The translations under genes and the position numbers were made by a program. Below, in pieces: positions 1 to 7,932 of a stretch of 64,000 nucleotides of DNA (positions are counted from its first letter, which is position 1; every line of letters starts with the position of its first letter). The stretch covers positions 49,257 through 113,256 of the forward strand of contig JAPKYO010000066.1 of NCBI GenBank assembly GCA_026394265.1, in the 5' to 3' direction. A model generated the notes under the pieces. That model searched no databases. It worked only from the letters and a program-made list of their open reading frames with translations, and was not told the origin of the DNA. Origin of the DNA: Candidatus Bathyarchaeota archaeon. GTDB lineage: Archaea > Thermoproteota > Bathyarchaeia > TCS64.

Positions 1-422
1 GGTAAATTTCGTTCATGAAGCTTACCCACGACGATGGGGTTGGTTGATAGACCGTAGCCCAGGGTCGCTCCCGCTTCTACCGCCAACTGGTCTTTAACCA
101 CCTGCATTTTCGCGTATAATCCCTTTCCCCTGAAGTCCTTATCAACAGCGAGATCCGTCCCCTGTTGGGCTAAAACACTCTTGTCCCCTATCTTCACTCT
201 CGAGTAGATTCCGTGGTGGCTACCAACAATTTTTCCCCCACTCTCAGCAACTGCAACAACCTTCATCTTCGGAGGGTTGTCTTCATACTTCCATCTCCAA
301 TGATCTAGTGATGAGGGTGTAAGATCAAATCTAGGCCAGTTTTCAAAGACTCTTTTTAGGAGGCTAACAATTTCTACCTCATCACCTTTTTCATACGGTC
401 TGGTGCTCACTATTTCACTCAT
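1..422 (-). CDS. GNAT-family N-acetyltransferase, truncated by the window edge
   Basis: The reading frame starts at ATG 422 on the minus strand and runs off the left edge, giving the first 140 residues. It has the acetyl-CoA binding signature of GNAT enzymes: a beta strand around residues 87-94 followed by DFRGKGLYAKM (residues 96-106), the R-G-x-G-type loop. The N-terminal RPYEKGDE opening is also typical. GNAT enzymes move an acetyl group from acetyl-CoA to an amine; the acceptor cannot be told here. A TATA-like box lies about 30 nt upstream, so the transcript is probably nearly leaderless. The closest look is the Acetyltransf_9 type (inference). The C-terminus is unseen. Confidence 0.75.
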   Translation of the reverse strand, partial: MSEIVSTRPYEKGDEVEIVSLLKRVFENWPRFDLTPSSLDHWRWKYEDNPPKMKVVAVAESGGKIVGSHHGIYSRVKIGDKSVLAQQGTDLAVDKDFRGKGLYAKMQVVKDQLAVEAGATLGYGLSTNPIVVGKLHERNL

Positions 423-450
423 TGTATAACGAAGATACTTTTGTGATTAA

Positions 451-459
451 ATATTTATA
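451..459 (-). promoter_or_regulatory. TATA box of the GNAT gene
   Basis: On the minus strand this reads TATAAATAT in AT-rich surroundings. It is about 30 nt before ATG 422, the usual archaeal distance for a transcript that begins at or very near the start codon. Confidence 0.5.
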
Positions 460-603
460 GATTTTAACTCAAATAAACTTTCTTATCGTCGCGCGCGTGA
501 GGACATCGAGGCCGAAATCAATATTGTTCTTTTCGTATCGATAAAATTGCTATGCTATACTTTGTTGATCACTGGTTGGGATGCGCGCGTGACACGTCGA
601 ATG

Positions 604-903
604 TCACTCCCCGCTTAACGATTTAGTTATATCTAAAAGCACCTCGTAATCAGCTCGAAGCTCCTGGATCTCTCGCCAATTCAGAATTGCGCTGTTGAGG
701 TTTAGGTGATCAATCGCGCCATAGATGCCGCCGTCACCCCACTGGTAGATGGCCGCCGCGTCCTCGTTCGACCACTCAGCGTAGAGGGCATCGAAGGCCG
801 CTTTATTCGCCTCCTCCTTCAACACCATCTTATACTTCTTGCCTAGGCTCCTCCTGGTATCATGGATTCGTCCTCCGAGGGAGGAATCAGCTAGTCTACC
901 CAT
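604..903 (-). CDS. Hypothetical protein, 99 aa
   Basis: An open frame from ATG 903 with no recognised family. The composition is protein-like: soluble, mixed charge, with a predicted helical stretch around residues 24-48 (KYKMVLKEEANKAAFDAL) and an aromatic, Gly-rich centre (YQWGDGGIYGAID). A second possible start is the Met in MVLKEEANK near residue 26. There is no membrane segment, cysteine motif or catalytic signature. It lies in the low-GC, partly decayed left end of the window, so it may be a remnant. No neighbour gives a clue to function. Confidence 0.4.
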   Translation of the reverse strand: MGRLADSSLGGRIHDTRRSLGKKYKMVLKEEANKAAFDALYAEWSNEDAAAIYQWGDGGIYGAIDHLNLNSAILNWREIQELRADYEVLLDITKSLSGE

Positions 904-1084
904 TCAATCCCCCGAGGAACCCGCCCGGCTACCTGACTTAAAGAAGACTCAGATGATGAGAGGTCCCAGACCGAAAATGAACGCACGTGCAAACGGGCTC
1001 GAAAACGTGCATAATATTAATTATCCTAGATGCATGAAAGGGTAATATGAAAACTAACAAGTCACGCATGGAGGATAATACAAA

Positions 1085-1213
1085 ATGAAGCGAAAGGTCA
1101 AATGTGAAAAATGTAGTTTCGAGTGGGAAACTCAGACACCGTTCACAAAGACGATGTGCCCCAGCTGCCATGAGCAGACAAATATAGCGCCGCCAGAATC
1201 TGAAAAGAAATAA
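1085..1213 (+). CDS. Small zinc-ribbon protein, 42 aa
   Basis: A 42-residue frame from ATG 1085 to TAA 1213. It carries two CxxC pairs (CEKC at residues 7-10 and CPSC at 25-28), 14 residues apart. This is the classic geometry of a single structural zinc ribbon. A basic N-terminus (MKRKVK) and a Trp after the first pair (SFEWE) resemble small archaeal zinc-ribbon proteins of the rubrerythrin/MJ-type knuckle. The role is unknown; such proteins often bind nucleic acid or a partner protein. A purine-rich stretch (ATGGAGGATAAT) precedes the start and could act as a ribosome site. Confidence 0.65.
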   Translation: MKRKVKCEKCSFEWETQTPFTKTMCPSCHEQTNIAPPESEKK

Positions 1214-1284
1214 GAATTACAAATTCGCTGCCCTCAAGGTCAGCGCATTCTCCGAGAGTATGGGCGAGTGATTAGTATCGCGCG

Positions 1285-1473
1285 CTAACTGTTTCTAGAC
1301 TGGCTATGCTTCGGGAAACAGTCTTTACAATACACTGGACGACCCGCCGTAGGCTTGAATGGAACCTCGCAGACCTTACCACAGTCCCACTCGAGGCTCA
1401 GAAGACATTCTAATAAGTGCGATTTTACATCTTTAAAAAACGAGTCTTCGAGTTGGTAAGCGCTGAAGTACAC
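1285..1473 (-). CDS. Small zinc-binding protein, start uncertain
   Basis: The last 34 residues look real: a W-D-CGKVC segment, then EVPFKPTAGRPVYC-KDCF, i.e. a CxxxC...CxxC zinc site around the 'PFKP-x-GRPVYC' core. That core is seen in a widespread family of tiny archaeal and CPR zinc proteins. The full frame opens at GTG 1473, but this overlaps the divergent gene starting at 1463 and its promoter. The likely protein therefore starts nearer position 1401, where only CTG is available in frame; an ATG at 1408 is out of frame. Either the start is unusual or the gene is damaged. Confidence 0.5.
   Translation of the reverse strand: MYFSAYQLEDSFFKDVKSHLLECLLSLEWDCGKVCEVPFKPTAGRPVYCKDCFPKHSQSRNS
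1432..1441. promoter_or_regulatory. TATA-like box between two divergent small genes
   Basis: A CTTTAAAAAA run centred near 1436. It sits about 27 nt before the CTG at 1463 on the plus strand. On the minus strand it lies about 35 nt before the in-frame CTG at 1401. It could drive either or both small genes as leaderless transcripts. The assignment rests on spacing and AT content only. Confidence 0.4.
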
Positions 1474-1765
1474 TGTCTACGTTGACGATAACTTTCACCT
1501 CTACGAGGAGGAGACACGTTACAAGCTGGGAGAGTTCGACAGCTGCAAAACCGCGGTAAACGCCTGCATGAAGATCGTCGACGACTTCATGAGACAGGGG
1601 TACAGAGAAGGAGTAACCTTTAATGATATGTGGGAGGGCTACATGCTGTTTGGCGAAGACCCGTTTATTGAATCCGATGACCCTAAATGTAATTTTTCAG
1701 CCTGGACCTACGCCAAAGAACGCTGTCGAGAACTTACCAATTCTCAACTCCATCTTGAAACGTAA
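1463..1765 (+). CDS. Conserved-looking small protein, probable CTG start
   Basis: The frame is open from 1460. Coding similarity to a recurrent archaeal/bacterial small-protein pattern begins at residue 2: KYTVYVDDNFH, then YKLGEF, a helix with AVNACMKIVDDF, then MLFGEDPFI and FSAWTYAKERC. The only standard start in frame is the ATG at 1568, which would delete the conserved YVDDNFH strand. CTG 1463 lies where the Met should be and is correctly spaced from a TATA box. The product would be about 100 aa, soluble, with no catalytic motif I can name. Function unknown. Alternatively, the start codon has mutated and the gene is dying. Confidence 0.5.
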   Translation: MKYTVYVDDNFHLYEEETRYKLGEFDSCKTAVNACMKIVDDFMRQGYREGVTFNDMWEGYMLFGEDPFIESDDPKCNFSAWTYAKERCRELTNSQLHLET

Positions 1766-1836
1766 GTCCGAATATCGAAGTAATACAGGCGCGAGCACAT
1801 CAATTTTTATTTAAACTCACGCACATCTAATTTGTT

Positions 1837-2727
1837 TTGATTGACGTGAAAAAACGGTCTAAATTATCCGCGAGACTTCAACAGGCACGGGCTAATTTTA
1901 ATCACTTCTATGGGATATTTATCCACAAGTATTTGAAGGTGGGATATTCTGACAAAATTTATCGCAAGTTTGAAGAGTCGCCCACGTGGAGGGAGCTTTG
2001 TCAGCAAGTATTTGGCCAGTATTTAGGCCAGTATAGTTACACGCCGCCGAGTCAGATTCGTCTTCTTGTAGAAGAGCTTGACATCACGTCGCAAAGCCAT
2101 GTTTTGGATTTAGGCTCGGGTTTGGGCGGATTGAGCTGTTATTTAGCGAGTGTGTCTGGGTGCAGGGTTACGGGTGTGGACGCGTCCCCAGGGGCAGTCA
2201 AGATGGCAAATAAGAGAGCGGTGTCGCAGAGTTTAGCCGAACGTGTTAATTTTGAGGTACGCCTTTTGCCAGACCTGCCATACCCAGATTGTTACTTTGA
2301 CGCGGTGATAGGCATCGACAGCATCTACGCCGTGCTTGAAAAGAGCCAACTATTCCGCGGTTGCTATCGAGTACTGAAACCCGGTGGTTACATAGGTTTT
2401 TACTCGGTTTCTGAACGAAGAAAACTCTCTCCTGAAAACCCCAAGCACACACGAGCGCTTCGCTGGTCGACCTTAAAGCCTTACCCAGTTCTTCTTGAAG
2501 AAGCAAGTTTCACGCATATATCGAAGGTGGATCTTACAAAAGATCTCATTCAACTTGCGAGCCAATGGGTTGAAGCCATGGAGAAAAATAGGGAGTCGCT
2601 GGAAAAAGAGATGGGTAAGAAAAATGTGGAACTTCTTATAGAGAACATGAGACCCGCATGGGTCTTAGCCGAAGAAGGTCTTCTTGAGCGTGCTCTGTTC
2701 AAAGCTCAGAAACCTCTAAAGGGGTAA
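1837..2727 (+). CDS. Class I SAM-dependent methyltransferase
   Basis: This 296-residue protein has a Rossmann methyltransferase core. Motif I VLDLGSGLGGLSCYLA is near residues 89-104, and the acidic residue ending strand 2 is in GVDASPGAVKMA. Motif II/post-I is the LPDLPYPDCYFDAVIGIDSIY stretch, and 'RVLKPGGYIGFYS' is motif III. This layout matches the Methyltransf_11/UbiE-like group that acts on small molecules or lipids. The N-terminal 60 residues are basic and Tyr-rich. The start is TTG 1837, about 25 nt after a TATA box (TTTTTATTTAAAC, 1804-1816), so it is probably leaderless. The substrate is unknown and neighbours give no pathway. Confidence 0.8.
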   Translation: MIDVKKRSKLSARLQQARANFNHFYGIFIHKYLKVGYSDKIYRKFEESPTWRELCQQVFGQYLGQYSYTPPSQIRLLVEELDITSQSHVLDLGSGLGGLSCYLASVSGCRVTGVDASPGAVKMANKRAVSQSLAERVNFEVRLLPDLPYPDCYFDAVIGIDSIYAVLEKSQLFRGCYRVLKPGGYIGFYSVSERRKLSPENPKHTRALRWSTLKPYPVLLEEASFTHISKVDLTKDLIQLASQWVEAMEKNRESLEKEMGKKNVELLIENMRPAWVLAEEGLLERALFKAQKPLKG

Positions 2728-2808
2728 AACGAGTATAATGGCACGCGTTAGATGTACATATCGTGCTTTATCCATTTAATAGCCCCTCTGATTTCATGCT
2801 CGCGTGGA

Positions 2809-3880
2809 TTAGGAGATGATTTTCTCGATGTTCCAATAATCCTTCAAAACTTCACTCAATTCATTTATGACGACTTTCATTTTATCAACAACCTTATGAT
2901 CCGGGGTAGGAGGCGCACCCTCCTCCCGATAAGCTAGTTCAAGCCCCAATTCGCCGCATAAAAGAGCGTAGAGCCCTTTCTCCTCATACCCCGGATTATA
3001 CCCCCGCAGACAAGATCTACCATACCACAACTAACCTCATCAGCCGCCTCAGAGGTAGCTCTTCCAATTGACCAAAGCCCCCCATAGGTCAAACCAAGCT
3101 CAGCGAGCTCATCCTGATAATGGGGATCCGCCCCACCATTCCTAATGATAACCTGAGGCTGAAACTGACGCACAATAGGTCTAAACACCTTCTCTAGGAC
3201 CAAGCCCATGCAATCATCACTAGCCTCCGGCGGAAGAGGCACATTGACCGTATATCCCATTCCTTCTCCCTCCCAATTTGCTCCACGAACCCGGTGTTAG
3301 GGTAAAAAGTCCTAGGATTCTGGTGTACGATGAGGTAGAGAACCTGTGACTCTTCGTAAAAAATGTCTATAGTGCCATTCCCCGCGTATGCATGTGTCGA
3401 AGATAGTACACGTTTCAATCCATGGCGCTCGATCATCGACTTCGCAGATTACGACATCGTTGAAGACACATCAGCCTTCTCCATAGTCCTTACCTGAGTG
3501 GTGAAGCCCTCCGCCTACTCCCTGGACTATGTTGACCTTCTTCTGTGCAACGATGTCCCCAGCGGTTAATGCGGCTCCAACGATCAGCCTTACGGCTTTA
3601 ACGATCGCTGGCTTGAGATGCGTGTCATCTGAGAGAACCCCATATTTTCCGCAACTTGGTTGACTCTATCTATGTATTCTCGGGTATGGACGAGCATTAG
3701 GTCGGAGTCATCCACGGCTTTCGGTTTAACTAAGATTAGGTCTGGACGCTTGAAAATATCTAATTGTTCTAGGAGTCTTAGGTAGCGTAGGAATCTGTCT
3801 CCTCTAAGGGCGTATTCTTCGCCGAAGTCGTACCCTGCGATTCCTTTATCATAGACTATCGCGTACCTCTTCATATTCAA
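2809..3880 (-). pseudogene. Histone deacetylase/AcuC-family pseudogene
   Basis: Four minus-strand frame fragments line up, in order, with one arginase-fold deacetylase of about 357 codons. From ATG 3880 the N-terminus reads MKRYAIVYDKG...FKRPDLILVKP...VHTREYIDRV. Near 3635 the frame must shift to continue LSDDTHLKPAIVKAV. The active-site block GGGLHHSGKDYGEG then hits a TGA at the position of the usual Phe in GEGFCVFND. After 3436 the text continues as HGLKRVL...HAYAGNGTIDIFYEE...PRTFYPNTGFVE. It shifts again near 3260 (YTVNVPLPPEASDD...VIIRNGGADPH) and again near 3030 (GYNPGYEEKGLYALL). It is therefore broken by at least three frameshifts and one stop. A TATA box at about 3898-3912 (ATATAAATAAT on the minus strand) is intact, suggesting recent decay. 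These enzymes remove acyl groups from lysine or polyamines. Confidence 0.9.
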
Positions 3881-4260
3881 CTAAAAGAAACGCCGAGTAT
3901 TATTTATATCCTAATAATGAGTGCTCCTTTTGTAAGACTTTGGAGAGTATGCATGGGTTATTCTCAATTTAGATTCCAGAGTGCGTGGTGTCCTCTCGAG
4001 TCGAGAGAACGAAGTTGACTGCGCGCGCTTGATAGGTAGTTTATGGTCGCGTGTGTAGTAAATTTCAGTTCATGAGTGTGGAAGACTCGCTTATGGTGGT
4101 TAAGGATCATTAAAATTCTGCGAAAGTTATGGCTCATCCGAGGAGAAGATGTGGATGAACTACTCCGACAGTGATAAGGAGATCCGTGAAGCTGAGCCTG
4201 AAGAGGAGCGTGAGAAAGAACATGAGTAGGAGGAAATAGAAAAAGAAAATGAGGAAAATT
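3881..4260. other. Noncoding stretch, mostly featureless
   Basis: The left end holds the promoter of the broken deacetylase gene. A GCGCGCGC run sits near 4021. A 26-codon acidic frame (ATG 4149 to TAG, rich in Glu) exists but has no supporting signal. Nothing else is recognisable. Confidence 0.5.
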
Positions 4261-4575
4261 CTAACACCCGTTCATTATCTCGACGGGTTTCCTCATTTCT
4301 AAAAGCCCTTTAGCCTTACCAAAATAAAGTAAGACGTTTTGACCTTTTTCGGTTATATGATAAACCCTATCACTCCTATTATCACCTTCCTCGACGGTGC
4401 ACTCCTCTATTAAGTCCTGAATAACTAGCGATGCAAGTATCTGCTGAAGAGGCTTCCAGGATAGATTAGCCGCGTACATTATCCTTGTTGGCAATATGGT
4501 ACCGCTCCTGATCTCCTCCATTACGTCTATGTAAATCTCGAGCTTGGATCGTCGCGCGCGTGATCTATACGTCAA
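4261..4575 (-). CDS. Archaeal winged-helix regulator (HTH_45-like)
   Basis: A 104-residue protein with the signature of small TACK-archaeal winged-helix regulators. It has RRSKLEIYIDVMEEI (helix 1), then GTILPTRIMYAANLSWKPLQQILASLVIQDLI (helix-turn-helix), then EECTVEEG and VYHITEKGQNVLLYF (wing and final helix). Such proteins bind DNA as dimers and act as local repressors or activators; the target is unknown. A TATA box (TTAAATAAAG on the minus strand, 4607-4616) lies about 32 nt before the ATG, so the mRNA is likely leaderless. The codons for SRARRS near the N-terminus fall on a GC-rich 16-nt repeat shared with position 485. Confidence 0.8.
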   Translation of the reverse strand: MTYRSRARRSKLEIYIDVMEEIRSGTILPTRIMYAANLSWKPLQQILASLVIQDLIEECTVEEGDNRSDRVYHITEKGQNVLLYFGKAKGLLEMRKPVEIMNGC

Positions 4576-5058
4576 ATGAATCCGCTCCTTGGAAGGACAA
4601 CCCCCTCTTTATTTAAGTGTTTGGTGATGATAACTTGTTGGATATTTGAGTTAATACCGACTTCGAAAATATGTAATATAAAATATCGTATTATTCTTAG
4701 GAATTTTTAAGAACATTTTATATTTTCTTTATTAATATATTGATTATACTCACATGTGCGGGTTAGAAAAATCCACCTGCGCGTGCGCCGAGATCGTATA
4801 ATTCCAAGTCGGACGTAATTACTCCAACGTGGTAGTGGTTGATTGGGTCCCACTGAACAGGATTAGGCTCCCTCTGACTCACCGTGAACCACCGGAAATT
4901 CTCCGACCCAATTGTTTGTCAAGACTGTGAACTAATGATGGTGTGTTCTTCAAATATCTGAGGTAGGGAACGAAAGTTGTATGGAGATATGATTTTGAGG
5001 AACTTTAAGTTGTTTGTAGTCAAAAAAACGGGGCTTTTAAAGGAAAAAAACTACGATT
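4576..5058. other. AT-rich intergenic region
   Basis: The left end is the promoter of the winged-helix gene. 4640-4750 is very AT-rich with no frame or hairpin that stands out. 4790-5020 has mixed composition and no recognisable gene. The right end carries T-tracts that probably terminate the bacterioferritin-like gene. Confidence 0.5.
5022..5050 (-). terminator. Oligo-T terminator of the ferritin-like gene
   Basis: On the minus strand two T7 tracts (one after CCCCG, one after GTAG) follow the stop codon at 5059 within 10-35 nt. Archaeal polymerase commonly stops at such T-tracts without a strong hairpin. Confidence 0.5.
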
Positions 5059-6036
5059 TTACCTACAAAAATCGTCAAATTTCCAGTAGTGTTCCTCTTC
5101 CTGGATGACGATGTCCTCGAACATGCGCCTCGTCAGCGTGTCGCCGCGCTTCATGGCCTCCTCGATTATCTTCCTGTAGAGGACGATGGCGTCGTTCTCG
5201 GCCTCGTGGTCGAGACGCAGGAATTCATCAGCCGTCTCGCCAACCTTGGGGAGCGGGTCGGGCATCACAGCCGCCTCGCCCTCGAGCAGGTAGATCCTCT
5301 CCGAGATCTTCTCCAGGTGCTCCATCTCCTGCATGAAGACCCCCTTGAGCAGGTCGCTTACCGCCTTCGTCTTGTTCTTCTCGGTGATGACCTCTAGGGG
5401 CGTCTCCTTCATGCGCAGGCTGAGCAGCGCCGCCTTCTCGTGTTGGTTGGTATACTGTATGATCGCCATGATCTCGCTGGCGACCGCCTTGTTGAGTAGG
5501 GCGAAGTAGTCGTCCGTGAAGACCTTCCTCCACTCCGAGGTCTTCCCCGAGTCCTCCTGCGGCTCGTCCTTGAACTTCGTGTACTCCTGGAACTTGAAGA
5601 GGTGCGCCTCCTCCTCGCCGTAGATCTTCTCGAAGAGCTCGTGGGTCTCGTAGTCCCCGGCCTTGCGGGACTCGTCGATTATCTTCCTGTAGAGGGTGAG
5701 TGCCTCCTCCTCGGCCTTTACGCCGAGTTTGGCAAACTGGCTAAGCGAGTCGCCGACCACCGGCTTCTTCGCCTTGGTCGTCGCCTTGCCTCCGAGGTAG
5801 TAGATCCTCTCCATTATGGCGGCGGCGTGCTTCATCTCCTGCATCCCTATCTCGCGGAGGAACTTCCCGATGGCCTCATACGTGGTCTTGTCGAGGAGGA
5901 TGTTCTCGGGGAGCTTCTTCATTATGAGCTTCTCCATCTTGCCGTGCTGGAGCAGGTATTGGATGCTTACCTGAATCTCCCTCTCGACGGCCTCGTTGAG
6001 CATGTCGATATACTCAGGCGTTGTCTTTACAGCCAT
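5059..6036 (-). CDS. Tandem two-domain bacterioferritin/ferritin-like protein
   Basis: 325 residues hold two complete four-helix ferritin-like domains (about 1-155 and 170-325) joined by a short charged linker. Each keeps a full di-iron ligand set. Domain 1 has Glu20, E67-M-K-H70, a Glu around 110-112 and E142-E-A-H145. Domain 2 has Glu188, E237-M-E-H240, a Glu around 278-280 and E313-E-E-H316. Bacterioferritin-like proteins oxidise Fe(II) with O2 or peroxide and store iron or protect against oxidants. Normal family members are about 150-170 aa, so this is an in-frame duplication. I see no heme Met in a conserved position that I can assign. It stands alone between two noncoding gaps, with its own likely promoter (TTAATATC on the minus strand near 6075). 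Confidence 0.85.
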   Translation of the reverse strand: MAVKTTPEYIDMLNEAVEREIQVSIQYLLQHGKMEKLIMKKLPENILLDKTTYEAIGKFLREIGMQEMKHAAAIMERIYYLGGKATTKAKKPVVGDSLSQFAKLGVKAEEEALTLYRKIIDESRKAGDYETHELFEKIYGEEEAHLFKFQEYTKFKDEPQEDSGKTSEWRKVFTDDYFALLNKAVASEIMAIIQYTNQHEKAALLSLRMKETPLEVITEKNKTKAVSDLLKGVFMQEMEHLEKISERIYLLEGEAAVMPDPLPKVGETADEFLRLDHEAENDAIVLYRKIIEEAMKRGDTLTRRMFEDIVIQEEEHYWKFDDFCR

Positions 6037-6219
6037 TCTTCACAACCTTCTAAATGAGTCTCTGGAGTCTTGAGATATTAATGATTCGTTGACATGCCGT
6101 AAGAAAAGGGAAGTAAGCCGGATGGCCGAAAAAACGGCTCAGATCAGAAAAACGTACTAGAAAATCACCCTGTTCATGATCAGATCTCAGCAAAAGAAGC
6201 ATCTATTCCCTACAGTGGG

Positions 6220-6594
6220 TCACTTCATCAGCGGGAGGTTGCCGGTTATCTTGTCCAGTTTGTCATTCCTCTCTGGACCGAGCCCGAGCGCCGTGATGCT
6301 CCCCGGCGGAACCTCCGTCAACCCACGGTCCTGAATGACCGAGAAGACGACGTCAAGCTTGTCCGCCTTCTCCGCGAGCTCCTCAAGCTCCTCCTGCGAG
6401 TCGACCATGAGCGCCACCTTCTTGGCGCCCTCCTCGTGCCACTTCCGCCACCCCGCGTGGTTCTCCTGCTTCGCCTTCTCCGAGCAGTCAACCGCCGCGT
6501 GACAAGCTTGGGCGATCATCTTGCCCGTGCTCATCTTAAGGTCCGTGCGCACCACTATGCACATCTTGTACTCGAACTGGTTCTGCCGGCTCAT
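6220..6594 (-). CDS. pth2: Peptidyl-tRNA hydrolase, Pth2 type
   Basis: A 124-residue archaeal/eukaryotic Pth2, which frees tRNA from peptidyl-tRNA that has dropped off the ribosome. The hallmark VRTDLKMSTGKMIAQACHAAV is near residues 15-35 and contains the catalytic Lys/His pattern. The C-terminus has DRGLTEVPPGSITALGLGP, the PTH2 'D-x-G-x-T-x-v-x-p-x-s-x-T' block. The frame opens further upstream, but Met at 6594 (MSRQNQ) is the right start. It overlaps the aspS stop by ATGA, so translation is probably coupled. The two genes form an operon driven from in front of aspS. Confidence 0.95.
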   Translation of the reverse strand: MSRQNQFEYKMCIVVRTDLKMSTGKMIAQACHAAVDCSEKAKQENHAGWRKWHEEGAKKVALMVDSQEELEELAEKADKLDVVFSVIQDRGLTEVPPGSITALGLGPERNDKLDKITGNLPLMK

Positions 6595-7871
6595 GGCTGG
6601 AGCCTCTCCCTGTCCCTTGGAAACATGCAGCACTCCCTGATGTTGTCCTTACCCGTAACGATCATAGTTAATCTCTCCAAGCCGATGCTCCAACCCGCGT
6701 GAGGCGGCGCACCGTAGGCGAAGGCCTCGATGTAGCCCTCGAAGTTCTCAGGGTGTAGCCCCTTCTTCGTGATCCTCTCACGGAGAAGCTCCGGGACGTG
6801 GATGCGTTGCGTACCACTGCTGATCTCGATCCCGCCGTAGATGCAGTCGAAGGCGTGAACAACCTCCGGGTTATCCGCGTAGGGCATCGAATAGAACGCC
6901 TTCTGCGCCGCAGGCCAATCCTTCAGGAAGAAAGCCTCCTTCCCCACAAGCTCCATCATCTTCCTCTCCTGCGGCTTGGTGAAGTCGTCCCCCCAGACGA
7001 TCTGCTCACCCGCCTTCTGAAGCATCTCTATCGCCTCCGAGTAGGTGACGCGCCTGAATGGAAGCTCGGGGATCACCAGATCCCTCCCCAGCGTCTTCAA
7101 CTCCTCCGGGCAATGCTCCTTAACCTCCTTCAACATGTGCACGAGCACCCTCTCAAGCACCTTCATCACCGTCTCGTCGTCGGCGAAAGCCTGCTCAATG
7201 TCCATCTGCCGGACCTCGTTCAGGTGAGTAGGCGTGTTGAACTTCTCCGCCCTCCAGATGGGCGTCACCGTGAACACCTTCTCGAAGCTGATGGCGCACA
7301 TCTGCTTGTAGAGCTGAGGACTCTGCGCGAGGAACGCATCCTTCTCGAAGTAGGGCAACTTGAACAGGTCCGCGCCCCCCTCGGAAGCCGATGAGATGAT
7401 GCATGGCGGCTGTATCTCCATGTACCCATTCTCCATCAGCCAGCCGCGGAACGTCGACAGCAGCCTGTTCTGTATAGTGAATATGGCGCGCGTCTGAGGC
7501 GCCCTGAAGTCGAGGAAACGCCAGTTAAGCCTCGTCTCCAACTCGCTCTGACTCGTCTCCGCGATGTCGACGGGTAGGGGCTGCTTGGACTTGTTCACCA
7601 CCTCGATGCCGTCGGGGAAGAACTCGACGCCCGCGTTCGCGATCTTGCTCTGCTGCGCCTTACCCGTGACCGCGATGACGTCCTCCCGACCCAACCCATC
7701 CGCCGGGTAGAGGTCGAGATTCTTCACCGTGACCTGAATCTCACCCGTCCTGTCACGCATCACGATGAACTTGATCTTCGCCAGATCCCGGGTGCGGACA
7801 ACCCAGCCGGCGATCGTAACCTGCTCGCCGACCCTCCGCTTAGCCTCATCGATGTAAACCCTGTCGAACAT
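6591..7871 (-). CDS. aspS: Aspartate-tRNA ligase, archaeal type
   Basis: This 426-residue class II synthetase charges tRNA with aspartate. An N-terminal OB fold (residues 1-105, anticodon binding) is followed by the catalytic core. Motif 2 includes RAEKFNTPTHLNEVRQMDIE, and motif 3 is GAPPHAGWSIGLERLTMIV near the C-terminus. There is no bacterial GAD insertion, so it is the archaeal/eukaryal form. In the OB fold the sequence GWVVRTRDL has Val where archaeal enzymes usually carry Trp or His. That residue is linked to tRNA-Asp/Asn discrimination, so specificity cannot be called. Promoter: TTTTTATA on the minus strand near 7912-7920. It is the first gene of an operon with pth2. Confidence 0.97.
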   Translation of the reverse strand: MFDRVYIDEAKRRVGEQVTIAGWVVRTRDLAKIKFIVMRDRTGEIQVTVKNLDLYPADGLGREDVIAVTGKAQQSKIANAGVEFFPDGIEVVNKSKQPLPVDIAETSQSELETRLNWRFLDFRAPQTRAIFTIQNRLLSTFRGWLMENGYMEIQPPCIISSASEGGADLFKLPYFEKDAFLAQSPQLYKQMCAISFEKVFTVTPIWRAEKFNTPTHLNEVRQMDIEQAFADDETVMKVLERVLVHMLKEVKEHCPEELKTLGRDLVIPELPFRRVTYSEAIEMLQKAGEQIVWGDDFTKPQERKMMELVGKEAFFLKDWPAAQKAFYSMPYADNPEVVHAFDCIYGGIEISSGTQRIHVPELLRERITKKGLHPENFEGYIEAFAYGAPPHAGWSIGLERLTMIVTGKDNIRECCMFPRDRERLQP

Positions 7872-7932
7872 GAAGGAAACCCCTAAGCTACCCAGCTAGA
7901 AGAGCGGAGGGTATAAAAATACTTTCGAGTGG

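Noticed and set aside
2752..2937. Plus-strand ORF opposite the 3' end of the deacetylase pseudogene
   Set aside because: The minus strand reads as the deacetylase C-terminus, so this is its shadow.
4149..4229. A 26-codon acidic ORF
   Set aside because: No ribosome site, promoter or similarity; likely chance.
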